In this document: one piece after another, positions 31,407 through 43,590 of the stretch
Layout: each line of letters starts with the position of its first letter
Numbering within the stretch: position 1 is the first letter of the stretch
Source of the DNA: Nepenthes gracilis
Lineage: Eukaryota > Streptophyta > Magnoliopsida > Caryophyllales > Nepenthaceae
Length of the DNA: 64,000 bases
NCBI GenBank assembly: GCA_033239525.1
Contig: BSYO01000010.1
Coordinates: 11,497,379 to 11,561,378 of the forward strand
Reading direction: 5' to 3'
Notes under the pieces: generated by a model
What the model was told of the DNA's origin: nothing
The model's database searches: none
What the model saw: the letters and a program-made list of their open reading frames with translations, nothing else
Program-made: the position numbers and the translations under genes

Positions 31407-32307
31407 TGTTACATCCAAGTCTCTGGTTGTAGTACATATTATAGAGCCTTCGGATTCATCATTGTTCTGATAGGATCACAAGCGGGTCTAGTGTCCATCG
31501 CTATTAACTTAGAACATATACAACACAAACTACAAACTAGTGGTTAGAGGTTGGCGAAATTTCTCCCACCAAAATACTCTGATGCTCAAGTCAATGACTT
31601 CTCGCTATGAACGGAAAGGGGCACACGCTTAGAGGTACATGAAAATATATTGAGTGTGCGGTGGGAGTGTGTGGATGCAAAAGTATGGGACTCGATGAGC
31701 ATTTTATGGGAGGTTTGGCTCCATAAATGCATCGTAACTGGTGGCTTATTTTTATAACCTGAAAAGGGTTGTGAAAGATTGGTTAGGATGCAAGTATGAG
31801 ATCAAGAGCACAAGGAGCATATGTCTCAATGTCCAGAATTCAATTAGTGATCAGGAATCAGATTCCCCTCCTTGTAGAAGGAGGGGAAATTTATAAGTTC
31901 CATGGTGTAGAGCTTTGGGCATGATAATCCTTCCGGTAGGGATGTGCCGGTCATTGATTGCTAGCGGCAACCAGGTAATATCAATTGTCGCCTTATGGTG
32001 GTGGGGAGACCATCGTGTATCACTTGCCACGCTTGATCTATTTCTCGTGAGAGGAATGGCTGACCAATTGCAGGGAACGGCGAGAGCCGCGACCGACAAA
32101 TTTGACCTTCCTTTCGTTAGCTCGCCTCTTTTGCCTTGCGCCTACCAACTGCAGCCACATTGATGAGCTGCAGGAGGCACTAATTGGTTGTGGATATTGA
32201 GTTACCACGTAAGCTGTTTCGAGTTTTGAGCCACGCTGGTTGTCTGAGCCACTGCTACTTGAGTTGAGCCTCGTGATTTTTGGGCCTTACCGATAATGAA
32301 CCCAACA
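31407..32307 (-). repeat. 5' LTR of E2
   Basis: 901 bp; in transcription direction from TGTTGGGTTCATTATCGG to GATGTAACA. The TATA box is at 31888-31895 (minus strand TATAAATT after CCATGGAACT). It abuts the primer-binding site at 31406. Confidence 0.92.
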
Positions 32308-32312
32308 CCCTT

Positions 32313-33533
32313 TATAGTTTGATTATTTTTATATTAATAGATTTAAATATATAATATTATTATTTTTTATAAAAAAGATTGTTAAAACCAATCTTATTAA
32401 AATAAGTGAGTAATAATTGGCAATAATTAAATTTAATAATGTTAGAAAAATTATTATTTGTGCCCAATAAAAATTTTAGTTTAATAATTAAAATATTTAT
32501 ACCTTTATTTTTTTTAAATTTTATTTTTCAAAAAATATATTAGTGGGACCAACTTACTCTATTAAATGACTTACGGGGTGCACCCTGCCTACAAATTAGA
32601 TTAGTACCCAAAAAGCAAAAAGGATCACCATTTGTCATGACCGGTCATAAGATATGAGAGTCGACGGTGCTTTCGCAGCCAAGTTGAGGATCGAGTCACG
32701 GCCAACTCATTTGTTTGAACGTCCTTTTCTTTTTTCTTTATGTATATATATAATATTGGATTATAATAATAAACAGCTAAATATAATATCATTTTAAATA
32801 TATATCAAAATAAATAATAGTTCTTAATTTATAATGATAACTTAATATTGTATATTATCATCAAAAAATTAATATCATAGATAATCCCACTAACACAATG
32901 TGATGGATGCCATCTACACCCCCATATTAATACGGATCAATGGAAGTTTTAATTTTTTAAAGAAATAGAAAGAATTATTTTATTTATTTTAAATAAATGA
33001 TTATAAATTAATTATTTTTAAAAATATATAAAATTAATTATTAAATTATAATTATTTATTAAAAATAGATAATTTAAATTTAAAAAATAATTTTTTTTTA
33101 AATCTTTAAAAGATAAAAGTGCTCTCATTTTATATTAATGCTGCAGTATGTGACAAGACATATTTTGTCCATAAAAATAAAAATTATTTATTAGTTATAT
33201 TATATATTTCACATATTTATTATTTAATTATAATTTACTATTTATACGTGGAGTTTATTAAAATAAAAGAAATTAAAGAAATTAAAATAAACTCTTTATG
33301 AAAAGACTGTCAGAGAAAGACTGCAAATGATAAGAGTGTTAACATTTCTTATCTTTTATTATGGCCATCTTTTTGGCTTTTCTTTTCAGTCCGTACCTTT
33401 CCAACGGAGACTTTCCGTATTCTAACTCATCAAGAAAAGCAAAAAAATAGTGCTAAGGGATATTTTTTAATAATTTTAAAATATTTTAGATTATTATCAA
33501 ATTATACTGTCAAATTCACCTACCAAGAAATAG
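32313..33533. other. Spacer between E2 and E3
   Basis: Strongly AT-rich with long runs of A and T. No gene, RNA or element end recognised. Confidence 0.55.
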
Positions 33534-33538
33534 ACTTG
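33534..33538. repeat. Target-site duplication of E3, left copy (ACTTG)
   Basis: ACTTG right before the LTR start TGTTGGGTTC, identical to 50819-50823. Confidence 0.95.
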
Positions 33539-34419
33539 TGTTGGGTTCAACTCAAAGGTGGGCCAGGCGAAGCAAGGCCTAGTCAAAGAGATGTTAGGCC
33601 AGTCGAGCCACAGGCTTAGAATTCCTCTGGAGTCTAGTAGGTCCAGATGCAAAACCCACGTGGCATCTTAAAGCAATGACTAATTAGCGCACCACTACAA
33701 CCTACTAAGACAGTTGCAGGTGGTGGAGTTTGTCGAGAGAATGTTGAATAATGAGAAGAAGGTCAGCACTATAAATCGTGGCGCACGCTGTTCTCCCGAG
33801 CCGCTCAACCAATCAGCATGCAGGCATTAGAACAAGTGTAGTTTATACCCAACGGAAGTCTCCACACCACCGCAAGGCGATAACTGATACCGCTGGTCAC
33901 TACTAGCAATTAGTGGCCGGTGAATCCTGATTTGCCACATGTCAGGTGTTCCCATGCTCATGGTTCTCCACCATGGAGCCTATAAATATCCTTTCCTTTA
34001 GCAGGAAAAGGATTCTAAATCACAAATTTAGGCCTCTACGATCTCTCTCCGATCTGGAATCTTAATTCTCCAAACCTCTATCAAGTAACTTTAGTGAGCC
34101 ACTCCCAGTAGTGCATCTAGCGGAGCCTAACATCCCTAAATTGCTTAACAAATCTTGCATTCTCGCACACTCACATACTCCACCACATCTCACATTTACT
34201 CCCGCATCTCTCCATTTATTGCGAAAGATTTCAGACTTGAGTGTCGGAGTATTTTCGGTGGAAGAACATCCCGCCAACCTCTGACCTCTTATTTATAGTT
34301 TTGGTTATGCAGGGCCTAAGTTGAAGAGAGTGGAGACAAGACCCATTCGAGATCCAACCCAAGCGCAAAATCTGAAGGCTCCCTAATCCCTCAGAGAATT
34401 CGAGTCCAAGGATGCAATA
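33539..34419 (+). repeat. 5' LTR of E3
   Basis: 881 bp from TGTTGGGTTCAACTC to GGATGCAATA. TATA box TATAAATATC at 33981-33990 just after CCATGGAGCC. It shares its first eleven bases and the CCATGG-TATA core with the E2 LTR, though the rest differs. Confidence 0.94.
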
Positions 34420-34437
34420 TTGGCACTGTCTGTGGGA
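34420..34437 (+). other. Primer-binding site of E3
   Basis: TTGGCACTGTCTGTGGGA follows the 5' LTR directly. The second half (GTCTGTGGGA) is the usual Tat sequence; the first half differs from E2 (TTGGCGCCG) and E4 (TTGGTATCG). Confidence 0.75.
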
Positions 34438-34559
34438 ATCGTGACAAAAAGTCCGAGTTCCTATCCCAACATCCACTCTTTTACGTAAAATATGATCAAT
34501 ACTTGAGCGCAGGCAAGCGCGCCTCTGAGAGACACCGTCGCCCCACGGCAACGACCCTT

Positions 34560-36180
34560 TAGTGGGTAGCCATGTTGGCAATCACCTAGAGCATGATTTG
34601 CACAAGCTGGTTGCCGACGTCGGTGACATGAGACAAATGCTCCAAGTGTTGTGCGCTAGATGAAAACGTAGTGGATTGGAGCTCCCCATCCGGGTCCCCA
34701 GGTGTCGACCTCCAGGTGGGGAAGACATGGCGCGAGGGCCCCTAGGCGAGGACCGATGGGCCTAATGACACCGAGGTCAAGGCGACCTCAAGCAGTAGAA
34801 CCCAAAAGATAGCCAGGAGCCTTCCTAGCAGGGACAAGTTGGCGAAGAGCCCGAAGAGGCAAAATTCCCTCAATTCCCGCTATGATAGGAGGCCCACCAC
34901 CGGATGATAGGGATTGTGCAGCACACGGCCACCCTGTGTGGGCAGCCATCGTGTCCAGTGTCACCCGCAGAACAACTCAGAGCTCCACAATTTCATCAAC
35001 GCAAAGAGAAGCAAGTCCATTCCTCGGATAGAGGAAAAGGTGGAGAAAATATGCAACCACCTGTTCAAGGGGGATTTCGAACGATCCATGTTTGACCTGC
35101 AAAGGTCACCATTCACTACGGGCATCCTGACTCAGCCTCTTCCCCTCAAGTTCAAGATGCCTACATTGGATGGGTATGACAGAAGTGCTGACCGGATGAA
35201 TCACCTCAACTATTTCTGTACGCACCTGTCCCTCCATGGGGCAAATACGGCCATCATGTGCCAATGTTTCCCACTTATTCTCAAAGGGGACACCCTTCTT
35301 TGATTCCATGGCCTCCAGCCCAATTTCATCCGGTCCTTCGACGAGTTCACCGATTACTTCTTGAGCCAGTTCACCTCCAGTTGGAGGGAGGAGAAACAAC
35401 CATGGCACCTCATTTGCCTCCGCCAGAGACCAGAGGAGAATTTGAAGCGGTTCCTGACCTGCTTCATCACCGAAGCTCGCCATATTCCTCAACTCTCCAA
35501 TGAGATGAAGCTCAGCACCTTCATCGTCACGTTGGCGGCGGGGAAATTCTTCAACCACTTGGCGCACCAATGCCCACAGACCTTCCGAGAGGCTGAGGCC
35601 TTGCTTAGGCCTATATCTCGGCCAAGGAGACCAACGAAGCGAAGGTCACGAACACGTGGACCACCCGATGGTGGGGCCGGTCATTGGGAAGAAGAGAAAT
35701 GGAGATGGCGGTCGCTTCCAGGATCGCCACAAGTAGCCACGGCCTGAGCCAAGTGCCAGGAGGGAATACAAGTCGGGGTTCCAATTCTCCTAAACGACAC
35801 CTACTCAAACATTCTGATATAGATCAGAGATGAAAAGTTCTTGAAGTGACCCAAAACACTAAAGAACCCAGAGACAAGTGACTAGACGAAATATTGTCAC
35901 TTTCACCAGTCTCTAGGGCATAGTATGAAAGACTGTCAGACCCTCTAGAGGGACATAGAAAACTTGGTCCGCCATCGGCACCTCACACAGTTCCTAAAGG
36001 GCTCGAGGTAGGCCCCCAAGGTTTCTAAAGATGAAGCTACCGAGCCACCAAGGAACTGTATCGTTGCCGTGTGATCCGCATGATTTGAAGCGGGCCGGCC
36101 AAGAACAATGGGTAGGGACGACTTGAGCGCTCTTCTAGCAGCAAGAGAGCAAGAGTGGAGGTTAGGAATGATGTCATTAG
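34560..36180 (+). pseudogene. E3 gag
   Basis: N-terminal LHKLVADVGDMRQMLQVL near 34590-34650, then a basic linker, then the capsid-like domain in one frame from 34914: EKVEKICNHLFKGDFERSMF, MPTLDGYDRSADRMNHLNYF, CFPLILKGDTLL. A TGG to TGA change stops the frame at 35301-35303; the same frame continues to 35747. The zinc-binding motif is well kept: KYCHFHQSLGHSMKDC (about 35889-35936), of the CxxH...H...C form typical of Tat gag. Confidence 0.87.
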
Positions 36181-36224
36181 CTTTAGTAGCAACAATATGA
36201 TGCATGTAACCTCCTCTCATTCCG

Positions 36225-36702
36225 ACCCTCTTGTTGAATCAGCCTTGTTTCGAACAATATGGTTGACTACCAATTGAAATGAGTCTTTATTGATAATAAA
36301 AGTTATAAAAATTTGCTATATCTTGATGCATTTTTTAAGCTTGGGTTGAAAAGGAACCAGATGAGAATAGCTGAAGGGCCCCTATACGGCCTAGACAATG
36401 AGCCCGTGCCCGTACAGGGGGAGATCTAGCTAGAGGTCACAATGGAAACTTACCATTGCATTGCCACGTGAGAGTTAACGTTTCTCGTCGTCGACTTGCC
36501 ATCCGTCTATAATGCCATCCTAGGCAGACCATTTCTCACTACTTTTAAGGTTGTAACGTTGATCCCTCATCTCAAGATGAAGCTCCTAACACCATACGGA
36601 GTGGGAGAAGTGCTCAGTGATCAGGTGGTGGGACAAATGTGTTATCTCTCCCAAGTCGCACCAGTGGAGCAAGACCGACTGGCTAGGGACTTGGACTTTT
36701 GA
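36225..36702 (+). pseudogene. E3 aspartic protease
   Basis: The active-site region reads VFIDNKSYKNLLYLDAFFKL (out of frame with the rest), followed by MRIAEGPLYGLDNEPVPVQG, and a clean C-terminal half: LTFLVVDLPSVYNAILGRPF. The triad position is D-N-K instead of D-T/S-G. The ILGR motif is a conserved element of retropepsins. Confidence 0.78.
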
Positions 36703-36711
36703 GACGAAGCT

Positions 36712-37700
36712 ATGTTGCAGCAAGCCCAATCGGGTGAAGTGACCGAGATGGTCTCTTTAAACCCCACTAAACCTGAGAAGTGTGTGCACATCAGCGGATC
36801 CCTATCTGAAACAGACCGTGACGAGCTGGTAAACTTCCTCATGAAGAATTTCGACGTCTTTGCATGGATTTCATCTAACATACCCGGGATACCGACCGGA
36901 GTAATGGTCCACAAGTTGGATCTCGATCCCGGCCACAAACCCGTTAGGTAGAAGAACCAGAACCACTTCATCGAGAAGCTCATAGCCGTGAGAGAGAAAG
37001 TAAATAAGCTGCTAGATGCTGGGTTCACAAGGGAGGTCCAGTATGCGAATTGGCTGTCCAATGTCGTACTCGTGAAGAAGGGCAATGGTAAGTGGTGGAT
37101 GTATGTCGACTTTACCAACGTGAACAAAGCCTACTCGAAGGATAGCTTCCCACTCCCCCGGATCGATTAACTGGTGGACTCACATTCAGACATGAACTCA
37201 TGAGCTTCATGGACGCCTACTTAGGCTATAACCAGATCAAGATGGATCCGAACGATGAGGAGCATATCTCTTTCGTGACCAACTAGGGGACATACTGCTA
37301 TAAAGTTATGCCCTTTGGCCTCAAGAATGCCAAACCGACTTATTAATGACTGGTGAACAAAATGTTCAAAATCTAGATCGGAAGGAAAGTGGAGGTATAT
37401 GTTGACACATACTCATCAAAAGCAAAGTATCCAGCGACCACGTTCATGACCTGGAGGAAACCTTTGAGGTGCTCAATGCTCATAGGATGAAGTTCAACCT
37501 GGTCAAGTGCGCATTTGGGGTAACTTCTAGAAAGTTCCTAGGCTTTATAGTGTCCTAGCGCGGCATCGAAGTGAACTCGAAAAAAATTAGAACCATCCTT
37601 GATATGAGCCCACCACAGACTTTGAAGGAAGTCCAAAAACTTACAAGGCGACTTGCAGCCTTATCACGGTTCCTAGCTAAGTTCACGGAGAAGTATCTAC
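36712..37700 (+). pseudogene. E3 reverse transcriptase
   Basis: Good frame at the start: EKCVHISGSLSETDRDELVN, MKNFDVFAWISSNIPGIPTG, KLLDAGFTREV, WLSNVVLVKKGNGKWWMYVD, FTNVNKAYSKDSFPLPRID, then a stop and frame changes. The catalytic box at about 37396-37425 reads VYVDTYSSK because one base is missing within the second aspartate codon (families: VYVDDMLIKS). The element cannot make active RT. Confidence 0.88.
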
Positions 37701-37716
37701 TGTTCTTCAAAGCACT

Positions 37717-38220
37717 TTGAGGAACAAAGAATCCAGATTCCGGTGGACAGACGAGTGCGTGGCAGCATTCCAAGAATTGAAAACGTATCTCATCAGTCTG
37801 CCCATTCTAAGCTTACCTTTGGAGGGCAAAGATTTGTACCTCTACATGGCAGTATCGAATACTATCCTGAGCTCTGTGCTCATAAGGGAGCACGAAGGCA
37901 CGCAGCAACCCGTTTACTACGTAAGCAAAGTATTGACGGACGTGGCGTCTCATTACCCCTACACTAAGAGGATTGCATTGGCCCTCGTGTACTCTGTGCG
38001 AAAGTTGAGGCCCTACTTCTAGGTGCCTCGGATCATCGTGCTGACCGATCAGCCCTTGAAGGTGATCCTTTAGAAGCCTGAGACATCTGGACGACTCGTC
38101 AAGTGGGCTATAGAGTTGGGCGAATTCGACATGGAGTTTCGACCACGGCTGGCCTTCAAAGGTTAGGCCCTAACGGACTTCGTCATCGAGGAGGCGACCC
38201 CAACTCTAGACGCCCAGAAC
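37717..38220 (+). pseudogene. E3 RNase H (first)
   Basis: FRWTDECVAAFQELKTYLIS, then LYLYMAVSNTILSSVLIREH, GTQQPVYYVSKVLTDVASHY, IALALVYSVRKLRPYF and a stop where tryptophan or glutamine is expected; the tail IIVLTDQPLKVIL and GRLVKWAIELGEFDMEFRPR continues. The first catalytic aspartate is replaced (AVSN for AVSD). Confidence 0.85.
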
Positions 38221-38238
38221 CATCCTGAAAGTTTAGAC

Positions 38239-38529
38239 GTGCCGGACACTCCTACGTGGATCCTAAATGTCAACAGATCATCTATCCAGACAGGCAGTGG
38301 GGCTGGAGTTGTGCTCAGAACTCCGGATGGGACAAAAATCAAATACTCCGTCATGCTCACCTTCCCAGTCACCAACAATGTGGCGAAGTACGAAACCCTT
38401 CTCGCAGGGCTCCGGCTAGCTAAGGAATGCTCTTCGAAAACGCTAATTGTACACAGCGACTTAGATCTGGTGGTCAACCAAATCCAAGGAGCCTTCAAAG
38501 CGTCGAATCACAGCTTGCCAAATACCTGA
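38239..38529 (+). pseudogene. E3 second RNase H (aRNase H) domain
   Basis: TWILNVNRSSIQTGSGAGVV, NNVAKYETLLAGLRLAKECS, LIVHSDLDLVVNQIQG. Compared with E2 the first catalytic D is N (NVNR) and the catalytic E is K (VAKY), so this copy is dead. The fold-forming sequence around them is kept. Confidence 0.85.
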
Positions 38530-38719
38530 CAAAGGCAAAATCCCAGATCTAGGCATTTGAGAGCTTCAAGATCAACCACGTCTCAAGGACCAAAAACTTG
38601 AAAGCCAATCAGTTGGCTAGGGATGTGGCGGCGAGATCCCCAGAGCAGTACGCTAGGAGCATGAGGGTGGTCCTAGCCTCCCCAAGCGTGGACGGCCCAG
38701 ATCAGGAAGTGTTATGAGT

Positions 38720-39950
38720 AAGCGAAGGCGTTAACTAGATGACACCATACCACAGATATATGATGGACAGGACACTTCCGACGGATGCCGAAGAGGCCAA
38801 GCGGATAAGGAAGACGGTAGGCTGGTATGCGATCATTGACAGTAGGTTATGCCGGCAGGGGTATTCAACTCCCTACCTGAAATGCCTGACTCCGAAAGAA
38901 GCCGAGTACACGCTAAGTGAGGTCCACGGGACTCGCACATTGGAGGAAAAAACCTCGCATTCAAGATCATGCAGCAAGGTCTATTCTGGCCCACGATGAA
39001 GCAAGATGCCATAGAATTTGTCAGAAAGTACGAAAGCTTCCAGGTACATGGGAACATAACCCATCGGCTGCATACAGAGCTGCATAGCCTGCAATCCTCA
39101 TGGATATTTGTGCAATGGGGGCTCGACATCCTTGGGCCAATGCCCTTGGCCTCCGGATAGAGGAAGTTCTTTATTGTCGGCATCGACTACTTTACTAAGT
39201 GAGTCAAAGCGACTCCTTGGCGCGGATCACATAGAAGAACACAACGGAGTTTGTCTGCCAGGGCATTGTCTGCTAGCTCAGGATTCTCGAGGTCATAGTA
39301 ACTGACAACGGAATCCAATTCACTAGCAAATGATTCGCCAAGTACTGTGCGAGCATACACATCAGGCTGATTCACACATTAGTGGTGATCCTCAGCTAAC
39401 AACCAAGTTGAAGTCACCAACCAGACACTACTGCATGGACTAAAGACCAAGTTGGAAGACACAGGGGGCTCTTGAGCTAACGAGTTATCCTTTGTGCTCT
39501 AGTTGTATTGCATGACCCCATGGGAATCCACAAGGGAGACACCCTTTAGCCTTTGCTATGGGGTAGAAGCGGTTGTCCCCATCAAAGTGGGACTCCCTAT
39601 GGTACAGGTCAAATGCTTCAACCTCACCACTAACTCCGGAAGGCTCAAGGAATGCCTAGGCCTACTTCCGAAGGTCCGTGATGCAACCTGCTTGAGGATG
39701 ACGGCTTACTAGCAGTGACGTTACTTAGTACTACAACAAGCGGGTGAAGGCTCACTAACTCGAGGTTGGGGATCTAGTCCTTCGGAGCGTCGAGGTAGCG
39801 GGGAAGACTACCAACAAGAACAAGCTCTTCCCAGGCTGGGAGGGTCCATTTCTCGTCTTAGCGATCCTACGTAATCGGGTGTACAAACTATGCACCCAGG
39901 ACGGCAAGTTGGTCCCTTGGACCAAACGCAACCAACCTTAAGAAGTACTA
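38720..39950 (+). pseudogene. E3 integrase
   Basis: N-terminal: MTPYHRYMMDRTLPTDAEEA, YAIIDSRLCRQGYSTPYLKC, then the zinc-binding region with frame changes. Core: QWGLDILGPMPLASG, KFFIVGIDYFTK, VIVTDNGIQFTSK. C-terminal: TRETPFSLCYGVEAVVPIKV, LEVGDLVLRSVEVAGKTTN, ILRNRVYKLCTQDGKL. It ends near 39945 at NLKKYYQ. Broken by several stops. Confidence 0.88.
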
Positions 39951-40149
39951 CCAATGATCCGGCCCCAAGGACAGATAAGGTGTGCATACATGATAAGGAG
40001 TGCTTGTATATGTATCACATTTTCCATTAATAAAATTGTTGCATTTGTATCTTTTTGACTAATCATATGAGTGCGTGCATGCTTGTCATTTTAAAGGAAA
40101 AAATGACCAAGACTGCCCCTAAGTTGGGAGGACCTTCGTCCGCCCATAA

Positions 40150-40560
40150 ACCAAAACCCTAGCTCCATTCTAGGTGGCCCCAAAGCGGTCATACACAAAT
40201 TTCGGCTCCATGCCGAAGGGCCCTAAGTGGCCACAAAACCTTGGCTCCATACCAGGCGGCCCCAAAGCAGTCGTACACAAACTTCGGCTCTGTGCCGAAG
40301 GGCCCTAAGTAGCCATGAAACCCTGGCTCCATGCCAGGCGGCCTCAAGTAGTCGTATGCAAACTTCGGTTCTGCACTGAAGGGCCTTAAGTGGCCACGAA
40401 ACCCTAGCCCCATGCAAGGTGGCCCTCAAGCAGTCATATGTAAACTTTGGCTTTGCACCGAAAGGCACCGAAGTGGCCCAAAAACCACGGCTTCATGCTA
40501 GGCAATCCCAAAGTGATTGAACCCAAACTTTGGCTCTGTGATGAACAGCTCATGTGTGGC
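40150..40560 (+). repeat. 82-bp tandem repeat array in E3
   Basis: About five units, with the shared word CAAAGC(A/G)GTC or a variant at 40181, 40263, 40344, 40426 and 40509, giving a period of 81-83 bases. Each unit also has AACTTCGGCTC...CCGAAGGGCC and CCTGGCTCCATGCCAGG, the last two being short inverted repeats. Units diverge by perhaps 10-20% by eye. It lies between integrase and the antisense gene, a place where Tat elements often hold satellite-like arrays. Confidence 0.9.
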
Positions 40561-41190
40561 TTAACAAACATACCTAGGGGCTCTTGAAGTCCCTAATACA
40601 CGGCCATCAAAACCTTAGGGGGCCTAAATGGCAGGCGTGCGATGACCTTCATAGGAGAAGAGTACACCCACAGTCAACGACAGTTGTGGGCTATGACCAT
40701 GGGCAAGGGAGCGACGACGCCTTGAGCGGGGATGAGCACCAAAATGGTACCATGCACACAATGGCCTAAGACCCGAGTCCAACTGCTGTGGCCTGAAAAC
40801 TCAGCTGGCCTTTGCGTAGCTCAATCGGGCATGTGACAGCATCCAGCCCAATGGATCAAGCACCCCACTCCGCGTGAGATGCAACGATATCCTCAGATGA
40901 AGGACAAGTGCAACGCAAGAAGACTCCGAATTCGAGCCTTAGCGACGATGGCTAAAGAGCTTAGCCATAAAAAGACGGATTGCAAAGCCAAAGAAGAGAA
41001 CATGAGAATCGAAGTGCCAAAAGCTTAAAAGAAAATCACATTTCATTAATCATGTATGTTGAGGACTACAAGATTGTGGTTGAACAACAAAGAAGAAACT
41101 ATACAACAGCTCCTACTACTCTAGGGATCTGAAGGTCCGGCCTCCTCAAAGAAGTCAGTCAGACAGGAGCCTGCTGAAGCCCCGTCATTC
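40561..41190. other. E3 spacer after the tandem array
   Basis: No coding frame recognised on either strand. It ends next to the C-terminal end of the antisense gene. Confidence 0.45.
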
Positions 41191-41191
41191 C

Positions 41192-43160
41192 TTAGATTGA
41201 GGATCCCCACAGGAGCGCCTGGATATGTGGTGGACATGATATGACAACACAAGTGAATGCCATCCCAAAATCTGGCTTCCAACACTCAAGCCATCTACTC
41301 TGGGGAAAGACAGACCCGAGGTTCCTAAAAGCACGGGAACTCAAGCCCACTAACTCAACGATTTGGCCATTTGTGACCAAAAGATCTTCCATCAGCTGCT
41401 CAACCTCTTGCTTCAGTGCACCGGTCTTGCCCTCTAGTCGCTTGGTCTCCTACCTTAGCACTCCGGTCTCACCCTCGAGTCACTCGACTTCCCGCCTTAG
41501 CATTGCGGTCTTAACCTGCACACGCTGAGCCACCTCTCGTTCAGTTTCCTTTCGGATCCGGTTGAGGAGTTCATCCAAGTGGGAGGACACCACATGCAGG
41601 GAGCACATCACCTCCAAAACTTGTAATAGAAAGACAGAGGAGAGTGAGAAGTCAGAAAACCTCAGCATACCCGCCAATAGCAGAAGGATGCAACACCTAG
41701 AGAAATCATACCTGAGTGAAGGACATGCCCACACTGTTGGAAGCAACTCTGCATGTAGGCATGCTCGGGGGCTTAGAGCGCCTGGCTGCCTCCTCCATGC
41801 CCAAGGGCTCCACCCGCCTAGTAGCCCGCTCTACAGGACTAGATGAATCTGGCATCGCCAAGGGTGGCGAGACACTAACATGCTCTAGCTGTGGCGCCGT
41901 CCCCATCAGGTTGGCCTCCTGAAACACCTCAATAGCAGGAACGTCGATGACTTGCTCAGGCGCACCAACCTCCTCGGTGGCGGTAGGACCCTGGGTGAGT
42001 GGCTCAGGCAACACCCTATCCGATGTGCTAGCAACCTCTGGAATGTCTATGGGACCCGGCGTTGGCTCCAGGATGTCCACCTCAACGATCCCTGCAGACT
42101 TCGGAGCATCGGCCGCCACTTCCTCAATGTCCACGAGGCACTCCATGTCGCTCAAGGTCAAAAGAGGGACTCAATGGTGACTCCCCACCAGAGGCTAGCT
42201 CAACTAAGGGAACTCCGTACTCTACCAATGCAATGGCGGAAATCGGAGAACGCTTGGTCGCTCCCTCTGGAAACAGCAACTCCTACACCTACTCAGAGGT
42301 AGCAGTCCTAGCAAGCGCAGCCGGCTCGGCAACCAACCTCAGCGACCTCTGCGTGGAGGTGCCTCCAGTGACAGTGACAAACTGCTCTCCCCAGGGGACT
42401 CCCTCGAAGGTTCCCATAGGATGATGGCTCCGGCTTTCCTCTTCTCGACTATGGCTATGGCCCCGCCGCACGCAAGCCTGCACTTGGCAGAGGCGAAAGC
42501 ATTGAGAGTAAGGTAATACTGCTACTTCGAGAGCGTCACCATATTCACCCGAATACAGTCAAGCACTTTCTTCTCCTTCTCCACCTTGTCCGCCTTCATC
42601 TCTCCTTAGAAGAAATTGCTCACTAGACCCCACTTATTGGAAATCTCTCAATCCGGCGGTTTCCTCAAGAAGAAGAAGCGATTCTTCCAATTTTTCACCG
42701 AGTTGGGGTTTGTTCCCCAAAAGTGAAAACTAGAGTGCGGTAACATCAAGACCTAGTCTTCCGACTCAGTGAAGCGAAAGATCACCTTCACCAAACTCGA
42801 CCCGAGTGGAAGTTTCTCAAGGAGCGTGAAAACACACATGGTGACCAAGTATCGAAACGTGTTGGGATGAAGCCGAACAACGGGTAACCCTAGTGTACCA
42901 ACGATCCCATACAGTTCAACTGGCATGGGAAAGCGGAGCCCACCTCTCAAATGGTGATCATAAATGGTGATGAAACCCTCAAAGGGTGCGTTCACCCTTC
43001 CAGTTTGGCCAGTGGGAAGATAGGCCCACTTGCCAGAAATGCCTTAATCCGCCATCAGGGCAGCGATAGCGCTTGCCATCAAGACGGACTGAATATTGCC
43101 AACTCCTTAGCGAATCACGCAAGAAGAAGAGGGAGAGCTTTTCTTCTTAGCCATGACTTT
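41192..43160 (-). pseudogene. E3 antisense gene, second part (aORF2): PF04195-like domain and coiled coil
   Basis: Starts MAKKKSSPSSS at about 43154. The conserved domain is at 42995-42753: NAPFEGFITIYDHHLRGGLR, PVELYGIVGTLGLPVVRLHP, FRYLVTMCVFTLLEKLP; then FHFWGTNPNSVKNWKNRFFF and an acidic middle part (42161-41712; EVASTSDRVLPEPLTQGP...). An intron is inferred at 41711-41620; after it a long coiled coil (NRIRKETEREVAQRVQVKTA, LEGKTGALKQEVEQLMEDLL). Several stops. Same gene as E2 22969-24760. Confidence 0.68.
41620..41711 (-). other. Probable intron in the E3 antisense gene
   Basis: Minus strand GTATGATTTCTC ... CTATTACAAG, 92 bases, after exon end CTTCACTCAG. It matches in position the 77-base intron of E2 (24431-24507). 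The branch point is less obvious (TCTGACTTCTC). Confidence 0.6.
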
Positions 43161-43590
43161 CTCAAACTCAAGGAAATGCAAAGTGTGGAAGGCAAGGAAA
43201 GGCACCGTTTAAATAGGCAGTGCCTGGTAAACGAAAGGGCGTCACGTGGGAAACACAATGGCCACCTTAAATGATGGCCACGACACGTGCCGTTTTAGTA
43301 GCGCATCACGAGTCCCACACAGCAGCCCATCATGGCGCCAGACAAATTGCCATCCCACCACCACTGCAGCCACCTACCAAAATCCCGACAGTCACACCCG
43401 CATTTAATGCGGCGATTCTGGCCATCTGAAACAATGGCAGCAGTCCTTCTAAAGCATGGAGCTGAAAGGAAGAATGAGTCATTCATGCACAGCAAATGGA
43501 AAAAAAATACATTGCTCAGTTAAGTAACAAAATTTTATTAAGTATTTTCACTAATAAACTTTCTTTACAGAGAAGGGCTGTCGGATACAA

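Larger units (their letters stand above)
19422..32307 (-). mobile_element. E2: Ty3/gypsy retrotransposon, Tat-type
   Basis: 12.9 kb, minus strand, LTRs 19422-20323 and 31407-32307. Order from the 5' LTR: primer-binding site, gag, protease, RT, RNase H, second (aRNase H) domain, integrase, then a 5-kb region with a gene in antisense. The second RNase H with WILNVDGSS and the antisense gene mark the Tat lineage. Flanks read CCTTT on the left (19417-19421) and CCCTTT on the right (from 32308), consistent with a 5-bp duplication. Many stops and frameshifts make it non-autonomous now. Confidence 0.9.

Noticed and set aside
32308..32312. A perfect target duplication for E2
   Set aside because: Flanks are CCTTT and CCCTT(T), offset by one base, and the left LTR end is uncertain by a few bases, so I describe it only as consistent.
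36642..37127. 161-codon open frame antisense to the E3 reverse transcriptase
   Set aside because: A shadow of the conserved RT frame on the plus strand; the real motifs are on the plus strand.
40150..40560. CRISPR-like array
   Set aside because: Units are directly adjacent with no unique spacers, inside a plant retrotransposon: an ordinary tandem repeat.
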